Source of the DNA: Lachnoanaerobaculum sanguinis | GTDB taxonomy: Bacteria; Bacillota; Clostridia; Lachnospirales; Lachnospiraceae | Assembly: GCF_033242365.1 (NCBI RefSeq) | Contig: NZ_BTHK01000003.1 | Coordinates: 1 to 64,000, forward strand | Reading direction: 5' to 3' | DNA: 64,000 nucleotides | Shown here: in pieces, positions 62,363-64,000 of the stretch | Layout of the letters: each line of letters starts with the position of its first letter | Position numbering within the stretch: position 1 is the stretch's first letter | Notes under the pieces: model-generated | Database searches by the model: none | Told to the model about the DNA's origin: nothing | Seen by the model: the letters and a program-made list of their open reading frames with translations, nothing else | Translations under genes and position numbers: made by a program

Positions 62363-63151
62363 TTATTTTTTCTTTATTTTATTCTGTGCAATATTTGATA
62401 CTATCAGCAGTATCAAAACGGTAGCAAAAATGATTGTAGAAAGGGCGTACAGACTCGGCTTTATACCTCTTCTAACCTCTGAATATACCAGAGTTGATAT
62501 AGTGTTTATACCTGCACCCTTTGTAAAATGTGTTATTATAAAATCATCCAGTGACATGGTAAAGGCAAGTAAAAATCCCGATATTACTCCCGGTAATATA
62601 TCCGGAAATACCACCTTAAAAAATGCCGTAACAGGTGTAGCACCAAGATCCAGCGCCGCCTCATATGTAACTCTCTCAGTCTGCTTAAGCTTCGGCATTA
62701 CAGACAGTATTACATACGGAATATTAAATGTTATATGACTTATAAGAATAGTCTTAAATCCAAGGCTTATTCCGAAAGCTATAAATCCAAGCATCAAAGA
62801 GATACCTGTTACAATATCCGCATTCAACATAGGAATATTGTTGACAGCCATTACCACAGTTTTAGGTACCTTTCTCATATTGTTGATACCTAATGCCGCT
62901 ACAGTTCCTATAATGGTTGCAATAAGTGCCGATAAAAATGCAATAACCAATGTGTTTCTGAAGGCAGACATTATTGTGGCGCTTTTAAAAAGCTCTCCAT
63001 ACCAGTCAAAAGTAAATCCACCCCATCTGTTCCTTGACTTTGAAGCATTAAAACTCAGTATCATAAGAGTTGCTATCGGGGCATATAAAAAAATCAATAT
63101 AAATACCAGGTAAAAATCCCCCAGTACTTTTCTTATCTTTGAATATATCAA
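62363..63151 (-). CDS. potC: Spermidine/putrescine-type permease PotC, second copy
   Basis: A 262-residue permease with six spans and the EAA loop (YEAALDLGATPVTAFF, about residue 165). It starts with TTG at 63151, overlapping the potB stop (TTGA) with GGAGGG upstream, the same coupling device used in the first pot operon. Confidence 0.9.
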   Translation of the reverse strand: MIYSKIRKVLGDFYLVFILIFLYAPIATLMILSFNASKSRNRWGGFTFDWYGELFKSATIMSAFRNTLVIAFLSALIATIIGTVAALGINNMRKVPKTVVMAVNNIPMLNADIVTGISLMLGFIAFGISLGFKTILISHITFNIPYVILSVMPKLKQTERVTYEAALDLGATPVTAFFKVVFPDILPGVISGFLLAFTMSLDDFIITHFTKGAGINTISTLVYSEVRRGIKPSLYALSTIIFATVLILLIVSNIAQNKIKKK

Positions 63152-63969
63152 ACGCTCATGCCCTCCCCGTCTTTATCATACTTGGCAATAAATGCCATAC
63201 TGATAAGTATAAAGATCATCATTACCAGTGAGAGTCCGGAACCGAGATTCCAATTGCTTCCCTTTGTAAATTCCTGCTCTATTACATTTCCTATCAAAAG
63301 CACCTTGCTTCCGCCAAGGATATTACTGATAACAAATGTTGTCAGTGCCGGCACAAATACCATTGTTATGCCGCTGACAATACCCGGAATGCTCAGAGGA
63401 ATTATTACCTTTGTAAGTGTCTGCATTGTATTTGCACCAAGATCTCTTGCGGCATTTATTGTATTGTCATCTATCTTTTCAAGTACATTGTATATAGGAA
63501 GTACCATAAAAGGCAGATAGTTGTAAACCATACCGAGTATAATAGCTGCCGGTGTATTGATGATATTTAAACTCGGCAGATGCAAGAAGTTTAAAATCGT
63601 ATTTATTATTCCGTTTTTCTCCAAAAGTGAAAGCCATGCTAGAGTTCTAAGCAGGAAGTTCATCCACATAGGTAAAATAAATATAAATACTATAAGACTT
63701 CCCTTATTAAGCTTTTTGCTTTTCAAAGTAAGTGCCAGCGGAAATGCCATTACAAGGCAAATAGCCGTACTTACAATTGATAATATTATGGACAGTACAA
63801 GTGCCTTAAAATGGTCCTTTGCAAATATTGAAAGCACATTTGCCGCTGTAAAGCTTCCGCTCCTATCAGTCAATCCATATATAAAAATCAGTGAAAGAGG
63901 TATTATTGTAAAACCTATCATCCAAAGAATATATGGGAATGCAAGTACTTTTCTTAAATCCTTATTCAT
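63148..63969 (-). CDS. potB: Spermidine/putrescine-type permease PotB, second copy
   Basis: A 273-residue permease with six spans and the EAA loop (INAARDLGANTMQTL, about residue 178). Its ATG lies inside the end of the upstream potA gene (8-base overlap). Confidence 0.9.
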   Translation of the reverse strand: MNKDLRKVLAFPYILWMIGFTIIPLSLIFIYGLTDRSGSFTAANVLSIFAKDHFKALVLSIILSIVSTAICLVMAFPLALTLKSKKLNKGSLIVFIFILPMWMNFLLRTLAWLSLLEKNGIINTILNFLHLPSLNIINTPAAIILGMVYNYLPFMVLPIYNVLEKIDDNTINAARDLGANTMQTLTKVIIPLSIPGIVSGITMVFVPALTTFVISNILGGSKVLLIGNVIEQEFTKGSNWNLGSGLSLVMMIFILISMAFIAKYDKDGEGMSV

Positions 63970-64000
63970 TTACACCCACAGCCTCCTCATCCTCAGACTC
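63962..64000 (-). CDS. potA: 3' end of potA, second copy (partial)
   Basis: An open minus-strand frame enters from the right edge and reads ESEDEEAVGVNE then TAA (63962-63964), overlapping the potB start. Position and overlap match potA ahead of potB in the other operon. An acidic C-terminal tail like this is not part of the ATPase core. Confidence 0.6.
   Translation of the reverse strand, partial: ESEDEEAVGVNE

Overview
The window is a gene-dense, AT-rich, low-GC Firmicute chromosome segment. Marks of this are AGGAGG-type ribosome-binding sites, Gram-positive lipoprotein signals, DnaD/DnaI-like replication genes, YerC, VanZ and an archaeal-type ProRS. The gene families fit Lachnospiraceae, possibly near Lachnoanaerobaculum; that genus guess is inference only. 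No rRNA, tRNA, CRISPR array, prophage or intact insertion sequence was found. Most genes lie on the minus strand.

Region 1 (about 1-5,130) is a sugar cluster: an RpiR-type regulator, two ABC permeases, a lipoprotein solute-binding protein and N-acetylmannosamine-6-phosphate epimerase (nanE). It probably imports an amino sugar or sialic-acid derivative.

Region 2 (about 5,400-20,930) is the most distinctive part. It holds a purine-salvage/catabolism operon: guanine deaminase, a three-subunit molybdenum hydroxylase of the xanthine dehydrogenase family, adenine deaminase and an AzgA-type purine permease. Upstream lie a guanine-class purine riboswitch and a terminator. Behind these sit a MobA-like nucleotidyltransferase, YqeB, YqeC and a xanthine/uracil-type permease, then selD, yedF, a class V aminotransferase and a DUF3343 protein. 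This is the gene set known from the orphan-selD, selenium-dependent molybdenum hydroxylase trait (labile selenium cofactor), physically joined to purine transport and deamination.

Region 3 (21,160-33,540) holds a secreted L,D-transpeptidase-like wall protein, a sodium/solute symporter, a complete potABCD polyamine transporter, YerC, RNase HI with a viroplasmin domain, an aromatic-acid-exporter-like protein, a family 2 glycosyltransferase, a CmpB-like membrane protein and the CCA-adding enzyme.

Region 4 (33,640-57,340) is a long run of minus-strand housekeeping genes: pyrF-pyrK-pyrD-pyrE; a 49-residue membrane protein, a VanZ protein and another membrane protein; an M29 aminopeptidase; purE-purM-purN-purD; guaB; a sugar nucleotidyltransferase; CBS-type pyrophosphatase; shikimate kinase with a lysine-rich repeat tail; flavin reductase; murC; dnaD and dnaI-like genes; a PRPP synthetase-like gene; a LytTR regulator with a Ser/Thr-rich surface protein and a 51-residue membrane protein; and proS. 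Nucleotide synthesis (pyr, pur, guaB, PRPP) and nucleobase salvage (region 2) thus lie in one neighbourhood.

Region 5 (57,440-64,000) is more mixed: a GNAT acetyltransferase, a ZIP metal transporter, small membrane proteins, a broken ORF6N-domain gene, a nitroreductase, an orphan Phd/YefM antitoxin with its own operator-promoter, and a second polyamine-type ABC transporter that runs off the right edge (the last 12 codons of potA are visible).
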